From positions 1-53,534 of the forward strand of contig JAAVZI010000075.1 in the NCBI GenBank assembly GCA_022791575.1: a stretch of 53,534 nt of DNA, read 5' to 3'. Under the pieces are notes generated by a model. It made no database searches. It was given only the letters and a program-made list of their open reading frames with translations, and was not told where the DNA came from. The position numbers and the translations under genes were made by a program. This document shows, one piece after another, positions 7,607-17,676 of this stretch. Positions within the stretch are counted from its first letter, which is position 1, and each line of letters starts with the position of its first letter. The DNA comes from Lachnospiraceae bacterium. Its GTDB lineage: Bacteria > Bacillota > Clostridia > Lachnospirales > Lachnospiraceae.

Positions 7607-7635
7607 TTGCATAATATTAGTAAATTCACTAATAT
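7607..7635 (+). promoter_or_regulatory. sigma-A promoter of groESL
   Basis: TTGCAT at 7607-7612 and TAATAT at 7630-7635 are 17 nt apart. The expected transcription start, near 7642, places the CIRCE operator at the very beginning of the transcript, as in other HrcA-controlled groE operons. Confidence 0.8.
7614..7635. promoter_or_regulatory. palindrome inside the groE promoter
   Basis: ATATTAGT at 7614-7621 and ACTAATAT at 7628-7635 form a perfect 8-bp inverted repeat around AAATTC. The right arm is the -10 element itself and the left arm lies in the spacer, so a protein bound here would block RNA polymerase. It is distinct from CIRCE. This could be a second operator or chance in AT-rich DNA. 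Confidence 0.5.
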
Positions 7636-7646
7636 AAGACTATCAG

Positions 7647-7673
7647 TTAGCACTCGTTAAGAGTGAGTGCTAA
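7647..7673 (+). promoter_or_regulatory. CIRCE operator (HrcA site)
   Basis: TTAGCACTC, nine bases, then GAGTGCTAA: a perfect match to the CIRCE consensus. HrcA repressor binds it and releases it when GroEL is busy with unfolded protein. hrcA itself is not in the window. Confidence 0.98.
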
Positions 7674-7686
7674 TAATAAAAAATAG

Positions 7687-7983
<297 letters not shown>

Positions 7984-8063
7984 AAGTTCGAATACAAACA
8001 AAAATAAAAATAAATCAATGTTAAGAAAATTTCCCCGACAAGGAAAACAGAATAGGAGAATGA

Positions 8064-9692
<1,629 letters not shown>

Positions 9693-9719
9693 TCACATAA
9701 TTTCAAATAGAAAGTAAGG

Positions 9720-9755
9720 AAGACTGCTATATCGGATCGATATGGCAGTCTTGTG
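9720..9755 (+). terminator. terminator after groEL
   Basis: AAGACTGCTATATCG at 9720-9734 pairs with CGATATGGCAGTCTT at 9738-9752 over 15 bp with one wobble pair and a three-base loop. The T-run after it is poor (GTGTTAT), so termination may be incomplete. Confidence 0.7.
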
Positions 9756-9799
9756 TTATACTTATAAATATTAAGATCATATTGGGAGGAACTACATAT

Positions 9800-10921
9800 A
9801 TGAATACCTATTTTGGAGCAGCAGTTCCCAAATTGGGATTTGGTCTTATGCGATTGCCTAAGAAAGAAACAGGAAAAATCGATATGGAACAAATGAAGAA
9901 AATGGTAGATTTGTTTATGGAAGCAGGGTTAACCTATTTTGATACTGCTTATGTCTATGACGGCGGAGATTCTGAACGTGCGGCCAGAGAAGCTCTGGTG
10001 GAACGCTATCCCAGAGAACGTTATACTCTGGCTACCAAGCTTGCCGGATGGAAAGCGGTTGATGAAGAAACTGCCAGACAGCAGTTCTATACAAGCCTGG
10101 AACGTACCAATGCTGGATATTTTGACTATTATCTGCTGCATTCCCTGAAAAAAGAAAATTATAAAAAATATGACGAATATCGTATCTGGGATTTTGTCAA
10201 AGAGCAGAAAGAAAAAGGTCTGATCAAACATTGGGGATTTTCCTTTCACTCTACCCCTGAGCTTTTGGATGAAATACTGACCAAGCATCCGGATACAGAA
10301 TTTGTTCAGCTGCAGCTAAACTATGCAGACTGGGAAAATCCCAAGGTTGCTGCACGGGCAAATTATGAGGTTGCCAGAAAACATGGAAAATCTATCGTTG
10401 TTATGGAACCAGTAAAAGGAGGGATTCTTGCCACTCCACCTCAAGAGGTTCAGAAAATTTTGCATAATAGGAATGCAGAAGCTTCCTATGCTTCCTGGGC
10501 AATCCGTTATGCAGCGTCTTTGGATGGTATCATTACCGTGTTATCCGGTATGTCAGATCTCTCTCAGATGGAAGATAATCTTTCTTATATGAAAGCATTT
10601 CAACCATTAAATAATGAAGAACAAGCTGCTATTCAAAAAGCACAGGAAGCTATTAATGGTATTCGCTCGATTCCGTGCACAGACTGTCATTACTGTACAG
10701 AAGGATGTCCCAAACAGATTCCAATTCCTGAGATTTTTCAGGCAAGAAATAAACAGCTGATTTGGGGACAGATGGAACAGGGAACGAAGGGGTATGCCAA
10801 AGCAACTAAACAAGCGGGTACTGCAGCAGACTGCATTGGCTGCGGACAATGTGAAAATAGCTGTCCGCAGCAGATTCCAATCATTGATTGGCTGAAAGAC
10901 TGTGCAGCTGTATTTAAGTAA
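9800..10921 (+). CDS. aldo/keto reductase with C-terminal 4Fe-4S ferredoxin domain
   Basis: The start is ATG 9800, with GGAGG 10 nt upstream; an upstream in-frame start at 9782 precedes the ribosome site. The protein has 373 residues. The AKR barrel fills residues 1 to about 275, with the catalytic set Asp48, Tyr53, Lys80 and His114. After it come two cysteine clusters, CTDCHYCTEGCP and CIGCGQCENSCP, able to hold two iron-sulfur clusters. Members of this group are common in strict anaerobes and may pass electrons between NAD(P)H or ferredoxin and a small carbonyl compound; the substrate cannot be told. It stands alone between the groE terminator and the rplU promoter. Confidence 0.9.
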   Translation: MNTYFGAAVPKLGFGLMRLPKKETGKIDMEQMKKMVDLFMEAGLTYFDTAYVYDGGDSERAAREALVERYPRERYTLATKLAGWKAVDEETARQQFYTSLERTNAGYFDYYLLHSLKKENYKKYDEYRIWDFVKEQKEKGLIKHWGFSFHSTPELLDEILTKHPDTEFVQLQLNYADWENPKVAARANYEVARKHGKSIVVMEPVKGGILATPPQEVQKILHNRNAEASYASWAIRYAASLDGIITVLSGMSDLSQMEDNLSYMKAFQPLNNEEQAAIQKAQEAINGIRSIPCTDCHYCTEGCPKQIPIPEIFQARNKQLIWGQMEQGTKGYAKATKQAGTAADCIGCGQCENSCPQQIPIIDWLKDCAAVFK

Positions 10922-10959
10922 TGTCAGACTATTCTTTACAGAAATTTAATAATTCTAGC

Positions 10960-10988
10960 TTGACTTTCCATAATATGCATGGTAAGAT
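10960..10988 (+). promoter_or_regulatory. sigma-A promoter of rplU-prp-rpmA
   Basis: TTGACT at 10960-10965 and TAAGAT at 10983-10988 are 17 nt apart. The start site would be near 10995, giving a leader of about 125 nt before rplU. Confidence 0.75.
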
Positions 10989-10989
10989 A

Positions 10990-11105
10990 TTCAAGTATGC
11001 CGCACAGTGAGGCTGAAAGTGCTTGAGAAAGCCATATACAGAATAAGGCAGTTGCATTGTTTTGTATATTTGGAAGAAAAGCCGCCATAACTGGCGAGTA
11101 ATGAT
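10990..11105 (+). ncRNA. probable L21 leader (ribosomal protein autoregulation)
   Basis: The roughly 125-nt untranslated stretch between the promoter and rplU is longer than a simple leader and sits exactly where Firmicutes carry the L21 leader RNA. Short complementary stretches are visible (for example GCCGC and GTGAGGC near 11000, GCCGCC and GGCGAG near 11083-11098). I infer the class from position and length; I could not fold it against the known model. Confidence 0.45.
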
Positions 11106-11120
11106 AATAGGAGGTGCCAT

Positions 11121-11429
11121 ATGTACGCAATTATAGCAACAGGTGGTAAGCAGTACAAAGTATCCGAAGGCGATATCATTAAAGTAGAAAAACTTGGCGC
11201 AGAAGCCGGAGAAACTGTAGTGTTTGATCAGGTTCTTGCAGTAAACAACGGAGAATTAAAAGTTGGAGCTCCAACAGTTGATTCTGCAAAGGTTACGGCA
11301 ACTGTCGTAGAAGAAGGCAGAAATCGTAAAGTCATTGTTTACAAGTACAAGAGAAAGACCGGTTATCACAAGAAAAATGGCCACAGACAGGCGTTTACTA
11401 AGGTTAAGATTGAATCTATTACCGCTTAG
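11121..11429 (+). CDS. rplU: 50S ribosomal protein L21
   Basis: The 102-residue protein starts [18 protein letters not shown] and ends with [20 protein letters not shown], the conserved rRNA-binding tail of bacterial L21. GGAGG lies 7 nt before the ATG. It heads the common three-gene operon rplU-prp-rpmA, which here is closed by the terminator at 12138-12173. Confidence 0.98.
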   Translation: MYAIIATGGKQYKVSEGDIIKVEKLGAEAGETVVFDQVLAVNNGELKVGAPTVDSAKVTATVVEEGRNRKVIVYKYKRKTGYHKKNGHRQAFTKVKIESITA

Positions 11430-11435
11430 TCAGTC

Positions 11436-11777
11436 ATGGTTACTGTTACAATTACAAAGAATGCATCAAAACAGTATATAGGAATACAGTCCCATGGACA
11501 TGCAGGTTTTGCCCAGAAAGGACAGGACATAGTGTGTGCTGCGGTTTCTGTGTTAGTCATAAATACGCTGAATTCCATTGAAGTCCTAACGAAAGATAAG
11601 GATTTGATGAAAATAACAGTCAATGAAGAGGAAGGTCTGATAGATTGTAGATTCTCATCTGCAGTTAGTAAAGAGACCATACTTTTACTGGATGCAATGG
11701 TTCTTGGTCTGGAACAGATTCAAGAACAATATTCTAAGAAGTATTTAAAACTAATTAGGAAAGAACAGGAGGTGTAA
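11436..11777 (+). CDS. prp: ribosomal-processing cysteine protease Prp
   Basis: The 113-residue protein has the Prp catalytic pair at the same numbers as in Staphylococcus: His22 in GHAGFA and Cys34 in [10 protein letters not shown]. Prp removes a short N-terminal extension from ribosomal protein L27, whose gene follows 4 nt downstream and does carry the matching site (LQYF before AHKKG). I see no ribosome site of normal strength before the ATG, which lies 6 nt after the rplU stop, so it is probably translated by coupling, which would keep the protease scarce. Confidence 0.95.
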   Translation: MVTVTITKNASKQYIGIQSHGHAGFAQKGQDIVCAAVSVLVINTLNSIEVLTKDKDLMKITVNEEEGLIDCRFSSAVSKETILLLDAMVLGLEQIQEQYSKKYLKLIRKEQEV

Positions 11778-11781
11778 TATT

Positions 11782-12066
11782 ATGATGAAGTTAAACCTTC
11801 AGTATTTTGCTCATAAAAAAGGTGTTGGTTCTACAAAGAACGGCCGTGATTCCGAGGCAAAAAGATTAGGTGCAAAGAGAGCAGACGGACAGTTTGTAAA
11901 AGCTGGTAATATTCTCTACAGACAGCGCGGAACAAAGATCCATCCGGGCATCAATGTAGGCCGTGGTGGTGATGATACATTATTCGCCTTAGTCGATGGC
12001 GTAGTTCGTTTCGAGAGAAAAGGAAGAGATAAGAAGCAGGTTTCGATCTATCCGGTAAGCGAATAA
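11782..12066 (+). CDS. rpmA: 50S ribosomal protein L27 with cleavable N-terminal extension
   Basis: The protein has 94 residues. It starts MMKLNLQYF followed by [15 protein letters not shown], the beginning of mature L27. The nine-residue extension is the known form in Firmicutes and must be cut by Prp so that the L27 N-terminus can reach the peptidyl transferase centre. AGGAGG at 11767-11772 fits the first ATG (9 nt) better than the second (12 nt), so the second Met is probably internal. Two A-type hairpin elements and a terminator follow. Confidence 0.97.
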   Translation: MMKLNLQYFAHKKGVGSTKNGRDSEAKRLGAKRADGQFVKAGNILYRQRGTKIHPGINVGRGGDDTLFALVDGVVRFERKGRDKKQVSIYPVSE

Positions 12067-12073
12067 GATGATA

Positions 12074-12102
12074 AGTCCCCCTCCCGATGGTCGGCGGACA
12101 GA
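12074..12102 (+). repeat. A-type hairpin element, copy 1
   Basis: This 29-nt unit starts AGTCCCCCTCCC and ends GGTCGGCGGACAGA. It can fold as GTCC (12075-12078) with GGAC (12096-12099), a C-C mismatch, CC with GG, a 2x2 internal loop, CC with GG and a three-base loop GAT. It lies 7 nt after the rpmA stop and is repeated 35 nt later. Confidence 0.8.
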
Positions 12103-12108
12103 GTTGTG

Positions 12109-12137
12109 AGTCCCCCTCCCGGTGGTCGGCGGACAGA
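12109..12137 (+). repeat. A-type hairpin element, copy 2
   Basis: It differs from copy 1 by a single base, in the hairpin loop (GGT for GAT), and follows it after 6 nt. It directly abuts the terminator at 12138. Confidence 0.8.
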
Positions 12138-12173
12138 AAAAGGACTTCAAATCTTTGGGTTTGGAGTCCTTTT
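12138..12173 (+). terminator. terminator of the rplU-prp-rpmA operon
   Basis: AAAAGGACTTCAAA pairs with TTTGGAGTCCTTTT (one mismatch) around TCTTTGGG. It has an A-run on one side and a T-run on the other. It sits between A-type copies 2 and 3. Confidence 0.9.
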
Positions 12174-12180
12174 GAGTAAT

Positions 12181-13511
<1,331 letters not shown>

Positions 13512-13594
13512 ACAGCCCGTATTTCTACCATAGGGAATTTTAAAGAAATAGCGTTATCATTCCTAAGCGGCAGACAAAAAGAAAGGAAAGGCAT

Positions 13595-13885
13595 ATGACA
13601 AGCAAACAGAGAGCATATTTAAGAAGTATGGCTCATTCCCTAGAGCCTATTTTCCAGATTGGGAAATCTTCTTTGACACCAGAGCTGACAAAAGCGGTGG
13701 AAGAGGCACTGGAGGCAAGAGAACTGATTAAAATCAGCGTATTGAAAAATTGTGCAGATGATCCTGGTGAATTGGCAGATATCCTGGCAGAACGCACGAA
13801 GTCCAAAGTGGTTCAGGTTGTTGGAAAAAAGATCACTTTATATAAGGAATCCAAAAATAAAAAGCGCATTGAACTGCCCCGTTAA
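13595..13885 (+). CDS. yhbY: YhbY family RNA-binding protein (CRM domain)
   Basis: The 96-residue protein is a single CRM domain: KQRAYLRSMAHSLEPIFQIG, then GKSSLTPELTKAVEEALEAR, ELIKISVLKN and a VVQVVGKKITLYK strand. The GKxxLT loop is the signature. CRM proteins bind pre-50S particles. The gene is placed between obgE and nadD, the standard Clostridia order. AAGGAAAGG precedes the ATG. Confidence 0.95.
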   Translation: MTSKQRAYLRSMAHSLEPIFQIGKSSLTPELTKAVEEALEARELIKISVLKNCADDPGELADILAERTKSKVVQVVGKKITLYKESKNKKRIELPR

Positions 13886-13896
13886 AAGGAGAGAAC

Positions 13897-14505
13897 ATGA
13901 AAATCGGCATTATGGGAGGAACCTTTGATCCCATCCATATTGGACATTTAATTCTGGCTGAGCAGGCGAAAGAACAATATTCTCTGGACAAGATCTGGGT
14001 GATGCCAAACGGCAATCCCAGATATAAGTCTGATCGAATAATTACAGACAGTACGCATCGGGCGGAGATGGTCCGGCGGTCTATTGCAAATAATCCAGAT
14101 ATGGAATTGTCACTGTTAGAAATCAATCGAAAAGGCTATACCTATACGTATGAGACTCTGGAAGAATTAAAAGCTGCACAGCCAGAGAATGAATATTATT
14201 TTATTATCGGAGCAGATTCCCTGTTTGCCTTAGATACCTGGAAACATCCGGAAATCATCGGACAGGATTGTATTCTTCTGGCTGCAAACCGCAATCAAGC
14301 TCCAGAAGAAAAGATTAGACAAAAAATCTGTTTTTTGCAGGAACAATATCAGATGCGTATCTGTCTATTATCTTGTCCGACTATTGGTATTTCCTCAGAA
14401 ATGATCCGCAGGAAGGCAGCACAGGGCAGCAGTATTCGTTATTATGTTACCGATCAGGTTTATGCTTATATTGAAAAATATAGTTTATATCAGGAGGGTC
14501 ATTAA
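13897..14505 (+). CDS. nadD: nicotinate-nucleotide adenylyltransferase
   Basis: The 202-residue protein begins MKIGIMGGTFDPIHIGHLIL; GGTFDP and the HxGH motif form the nucleotidyltransferase site. ISSEMIRRKAAQGSSIRYYV is the ISSTxIR motif that binds ATP. It joins nicotinate mononucleotide and ATP into deamido-NAD, the step after NadC (encoded at 43489). Its stop overlaps the yqeK start by one base (TAATG). Confidence 0.96.
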   Translation: MKIGIMGGTFDPIHIGHLILAEQAKEQYSLDKIWVMPNGNPRYKSDRIITDSTHRAEMVRRSIANNPDMELSLLEINRKGYTYTYETLEELKAAQPENEYYFIIGADSLFALDTWKHPEIIGQDCILLAANRNQAPEEKIRQKICFLQEQYQMRICLLSCPTIGISSEMIRRKAAQGSSIRYYVTDQVYAYIEKYSLYQEGH

Positions 14506-15092
14506 TGCATAAAAACAATTTGGGATTATATAAAAAGAAACTGCGGAAAAAATTAGATAATGAACGATATGAACATACAATAGGGGTTGCTTATACAGCA
14601 GCAGCATTGGCAATGCGCTATGGAGCAGATCTGGAAAAAGCGCAGATTGCTGGGATTCTTCATGATAATGCCAAGTGTTTTTCGTTGGAAAAGTCCATGC
14701 AGATGATTGAAAAATACAACATTCCGGTAACCGAAGCAGAGAAGTTGAATCCTGCTTTGCTGCACAGCAAGGTAGGCGCCTATCTTGCGATGCATAAATA
14801 TAAAATCAGCGATAAAGAGATTATCCGTGCGATTCTCTATCATACGACAGGGCGGCCTAATATGACACTTTTGGAAAAGATTATCTATATCGCTGATTAT
14901 ATTGAGCCTATGCGCCATAAAGCGCAGAATCTTCCAGAGATTCGGCGTCTGGCCTTTATTGATCTGGATAAGGCGCTGCTTAAGATTTTGTCAGATACAT
15001 TGGAATATCTGGAGAAATGCCAGATTGAGACAGACCCACTGACAGAAAAAACATATGATTTTTATAAAAATATCCGACCGCTGCAGGAATAA
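14505..15092 (+). CDS. yqeK: HD-domain hydrolase YqeK
   Basis: The 195-residue protein has the HD motif HDNAK at residues 53-57, preceded by YEHTIGVAYTAAALA and followed by HSKVGAYLA and YIADYIEP, all typical of YqeK. Family members split diadenosine tetraphosphate (Ap4A) symmetrically and need an Fe-type metal pair. It is coupled to nadD by a one-base overlap. The B-type repeat element lies 7 nt after its stop, before rsfS. Confidence 0.95.
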   Translation: MHKNNLGLYKKKLRKKLDNERYEHTIGVAYTAAALAMRYGADLEKAQIAGILHDNAKCFSLEKSMQMIEKYNIPVTEAEKLNPALLHSKVGAYLAMHKYKISDKEIIRAILYHTTGRPNMTLLEKIIYIADYIEPMRHKAQNLPEIRRLAFIDLDKALLKILSDTLEYLEKCQIETDPLTEKTYDFYKNIRPLQE

Positions 15093-15099
15093 AATATAT

Positions 15100-15240
15100 A
15101 GGTGATTGCGAAAGTTGTATTCAAGGCGACGAGTTTGAACAATATATACAAAAATTCCGCTCAAAGACGTTTTTAATTCGCTCCATTTTTGTATATATTG
15201 TCCAAACTCTGACATTGAAATAAGGGTTTTGCAAATACCT
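15100..15240. repeat. B-type MITE-like element, full copy
   Basis: The 141-bp unit begins AGGTGATTGCGAAAG and ends GTTTTGCAAATACCT, which are imperfect inverted copies. Inside, 15131-15155 and 15185-15209 form a 25-nt inverted repeat with 24 matching pairs around a 29-nt loop. The 12-nt sequence AATAAAATATAT is found both immediately left (15088-15099) and 2 nt right (15243-15254), which looks like a target duplication, though the DNA is AT-rich. No coding capacity. A short relative is at 22169. Confidence 0.75.
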
Positions 15241-15275
15241 AAAATAAAATATATTCAGAAAGGAGTTTGACACAT

Positions 15276-15626
15276 ATGGAAGAATCAAAGAAAATGACTA
15301 GGATTGCAATAGAAGCTCTGGAAGATAAAAAAGCGGGCAATCTGACGATACTAGATATCAGCGAGATTTCCACGATTGCAGATTTTTTTGTGATTGCGGA
15401 TGGAAGCAATGGAAATCAGGTACAGGCTATGATTGACAACGTAGAAGAGGCGATGGGACAAGCAGGATATTCACCTAAGCAGATTGAAGGATACCATACA
15501 GCAAATTGGGTGTTGATGGATTATGGGAATATTATTATTCATATTTTTGATGCAGAGAATCGTTTGTTTTATGATCTGGAACGGATATGGCGGGATGGAA
15601 AAGAAATATCCAAAGATGATTTATAA
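15276..15626 (+). CDS. rsfS: ribosome silencing factor RsfS
   Basis: The start is ATG 15276 because AGGAG at 15261-15265 is 10 nt away; a TTG at 15267 would be too close. The 116-residue protein has the RsfS fold: EDKKAGNLTILDISEISTIA, DFFVIADGSNGNQVQAM, WVLMDYGNIIIHIF and YDLERIW. RsfS binds L14 and prevents 30S-50S joining when nutrients fall. It normally follows yqeK directly; here the B element has been put between the two. Confidence 0.95.
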   Translation: MEESKKMTRIAIEALEDKKAGNLTILDISEISTIADFFVIADGSNGNQVQAMIDNVEEAMGQAGYSPKQIEGYHTANWVLMDYGNIIIHIFDAENRLFYDLERIWRDGKEISKDDL

Positions 15627-15653
15627 AATGGTACGGATTTCTGTAAGAAATAA

Positions 15654-15682
15654 TTGTAAGTCAGGCAGATATGTGTTAAAAT
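15654..15682 (+). promoter_or_regulatory. sigma-A-type promoter of the GH28 lipoprotein gene
   Basis: TTGTAA at 15654-15659 and TAAAAT at 15677-15682 are 17 nt apart, 45 nt before the ATG. Confidence 0.6.
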
Positions 15683-15727
15683 AAAAATATAGACAGTTCT
15701 GTATTTTATTCAAACAGGAGGGTATTT

Positions 15728-17566
15728 ATGAGACGAAAAGGTATTTCTAAATTAATTTCCAGTACATTTGCTATGGTACTGGCAGCATCCCTATGTCTTT
15801 CCGGCTGCTCTAGCAGTTCGAATGAAGAGAAGAACACGGATAATCCTAAGAAGACAGAGAACAATCAGGACAGCAAAGACAAAGAAGGATGGGCGATGGC
15901 TGATTCGATTGTAAAAGATGTCAAGGAAAAGGAACCGGAATTTGATGACTATTCAGTCAGCATTACAGATTTTGGCGCAGAAGTAAAGACAGAGAAGATT
16001 ACAGACAAAGCGCAGGAAGCAGAACTAGCAAAGAAAAACACAGAAGCCATCAATAAAGCCATGGAAGATGTAAGCGGACATAAAGGCAAAGATGGTAAAG
16101 CTGGCGGTACGGTGAATGTTCCGGCAGGGTATACGTATACAGGAGCTGTTCATCTGCTAGATAATGTGAATTTGCATTTTGAAGATGGTTCGTATCTGAT
16201 GTTTACAACTGATTATTCGCAGTTCCTTCCTACAGTACTGACACGCTGGGAAGGTGTGGAATGCTATAATTATTCGCCGATGATCTACGCTTATCAGAAG
16301 AAGAATATTGCAATTACCGGAAAGGGAATTCTGGATGGACAGGCAACCAAGGAAGAATACTGGCTTCCATGGAAGAATAGTAAGTTTCTTCCGGCAGAGA
16401 CACAGGATAATGACCGCAAGGCACTGTTCCAAATGGGTGAAGATAAAACTCCGGTAGAAGAACGTCAGTTCGGTGAGGGACATTATCTGCGTCCATGCTT
16501 TTTGCAGACCTATGACTGTGAAAATGTGTTGATTGAAGATATTACTATTAATAATTCTCCGTTTTGGATGGTACATCCGGTATTTACGGATTATCTGACT
16601 GTTCGCGGCATTACGGTAGAAAGTGATGGTTATAATAATGACGGCGTGAATCCAGACAGCTGTAAGAATGTAGTAATTGAAAAATGTACCTTTAAGACAG
16701 GAGATGACTGTATCGCTATTAAGAGCGGCAGAAATACAGATGGCCGTGAAAAAGCAGTTTCTTCAGAAAATATCGTAGCACAGAATAATACGTATGTAAC
16801 TGGTAAGGGCGCCTGCGCAACAATCGGCAGCGAAATGTCAGGCGATATTAGAAATATTTTCTTCCGCGATAATAAGAGCGAATCTACCGTAGAACATCTG
16901 CAGGCGATTAGTATTAAAACTAATGGAGACAGGGGCGGTACAGTTGAAAACATTTATTTGAAAGGGATTGAAGCCAGCAATACAGAGGACCGCGCGGTTC
17001 TAATTACCATGTACTATGAAGAAGGAGATACCCAAGCAACGACTCCAGTTATAAAGAATATATTTGTAGAAGATTCTACATTTAAATGTGAAAATCCTGA
17101 TAATGAGCAGGATGTAATTTCGATCTGGGGCTACGAGCGTTCCATGATTCAGAATGTCCAGTTTAAGAATTGTACATTTGAAGGTAAAGATGCACCGCTT
17201 AATATTCACAATGTAGAAGGTCTGAAATTTGAAAATTGTACCGTAAACGGAGAGAAGCTGCCGGAAGGTGATTTTGTTCCAGAGGATAATGTGGCATTGG
17301 TATTTGCGAATATTACGACATCCAGCATCAGTCTGGCTTATACCTGTGGTGCACCGGAAAGTACACTGAATCAGAGATTTTTGGTATCAGATAGCGCAGA
17401 TGGAGAGTTTACTCCTTTAGAAGATACCTCTAATTTCTTCTGTAAAGTGGCTTCCAACGGTTCAGAAGTAAAACTGCTGAAAATTGATAGCAGTAAATAC
17501 TATAAATTTGCAATGACAGTAAATGGCAAAGAGTGGGAAAGTGAAGTGCTGCATTTAGGAAACTAA
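15728..17566 (+). CDS. GH28 family glycoside hydrolase, lipoprotein
   Basis: The 612-residue protein has a lipoprotein signal ending in the lipobox LSGC (Cys27), so it is anchored outside the membrane, followed by a Ser/Asn/Lys linker. The GH28 beta-helix has NDGVNPDSC (Asp305) and GDDC (Asp326, Asp327), the three catalytic aspartates. At motif III, where polygalacturonases have Gly-His-Gly, it reads GKGACATIGSEMSG, and at motif IV ISIKTN where Arg-Ile-Lys is usual. So a pectin-type backbone is likely but the exact linkage may differ (for example a rhamnogalacturonan or modified galacturonide). A promoter at 15654 and a strong terminator at 17603 make it a single-gene unit followed by a second GH28. 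Confidence 0.88.
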   Translation: MRRKGISKLISSTFAMVLAASLCLSGCSSSSNEEKNTDNPKKTENNQDSKDKEGWAMADSIVKDVKEKEPEFDDYSVSITDFGAEVKTEKITDKAQEAELAKKNTEAINKAMEDVSGHKGKDGKAGGTVNVPAGYTYTGAVHLLDNVNLHFEDGSYLMFTTDYSQFLPTVLTRWEGVECYNYSPMIYAYQKKNIAITGKGILDGQATKEEYWLPWKNSKFLPAETQDNDRKALFQMGEDKTPVEERQFGEGHYLRPCFLQTYDCENVLIEDITINNSPFWMVHPVFTDYLTVRGITVESDGYNNDGVNPDSCKNVVIEKCTFKTGDDCIAIKSGRNTDGREKAVSSENIVAQNNTYVTGKGACATIGSEMSGDIRNIFFRDNKSESTVEHLQAISIKTNGDRGGTVENIYLKGIEASNTEDRAVLITMYYEEGDTQATTPVIKNIFVEDSTFKCENPDNEQDVISIWGYERSMIQNVQFKNCTFEGKDAPLNIHNVEGLKFENCTVNGEKLPEGDFVPEDNVALVFANITTSSISLAYTCGAPESTLNQRFLVSDSADGEFTPLEDTSNFFCKVASNGSEVKLLKIDSSKYYKFAMTVNGKEWESEVLHLGN

Positions 17567-17602
17567 ATCTGGAAATAAAATAATAATGGATAATCAGCTG
17601 TG

Positions 17603-17648
17603 AAAAGAGCCCTAAGATAAAGCCGGACTGCTTATCTTAGGGCTTTTA
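17603..17648 (+). terminator. strong intrinsic terminator between the two GH28 genes
   Basis: AAAAGAGCCCTAAGATAA at 17603-17620 pairs with TTATCTTAGGGCTTTT at 17632-17647 around an 11-nt loop. Only 28 nt separate it from the next ATG. Confidence 0.9.
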
Positions 17649-17676
17649 CAAAAAAACATAGAGCCTGGGAGGAATT

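Noticed and set aside
12074-12137. Possible mini CRISPR array (two 29-nt repeats)
   Set aside because: The spacing between the two copies is only 6 nt, there are no spacers of normal length, no cas genes are near, and other copies stand in gene leaders.
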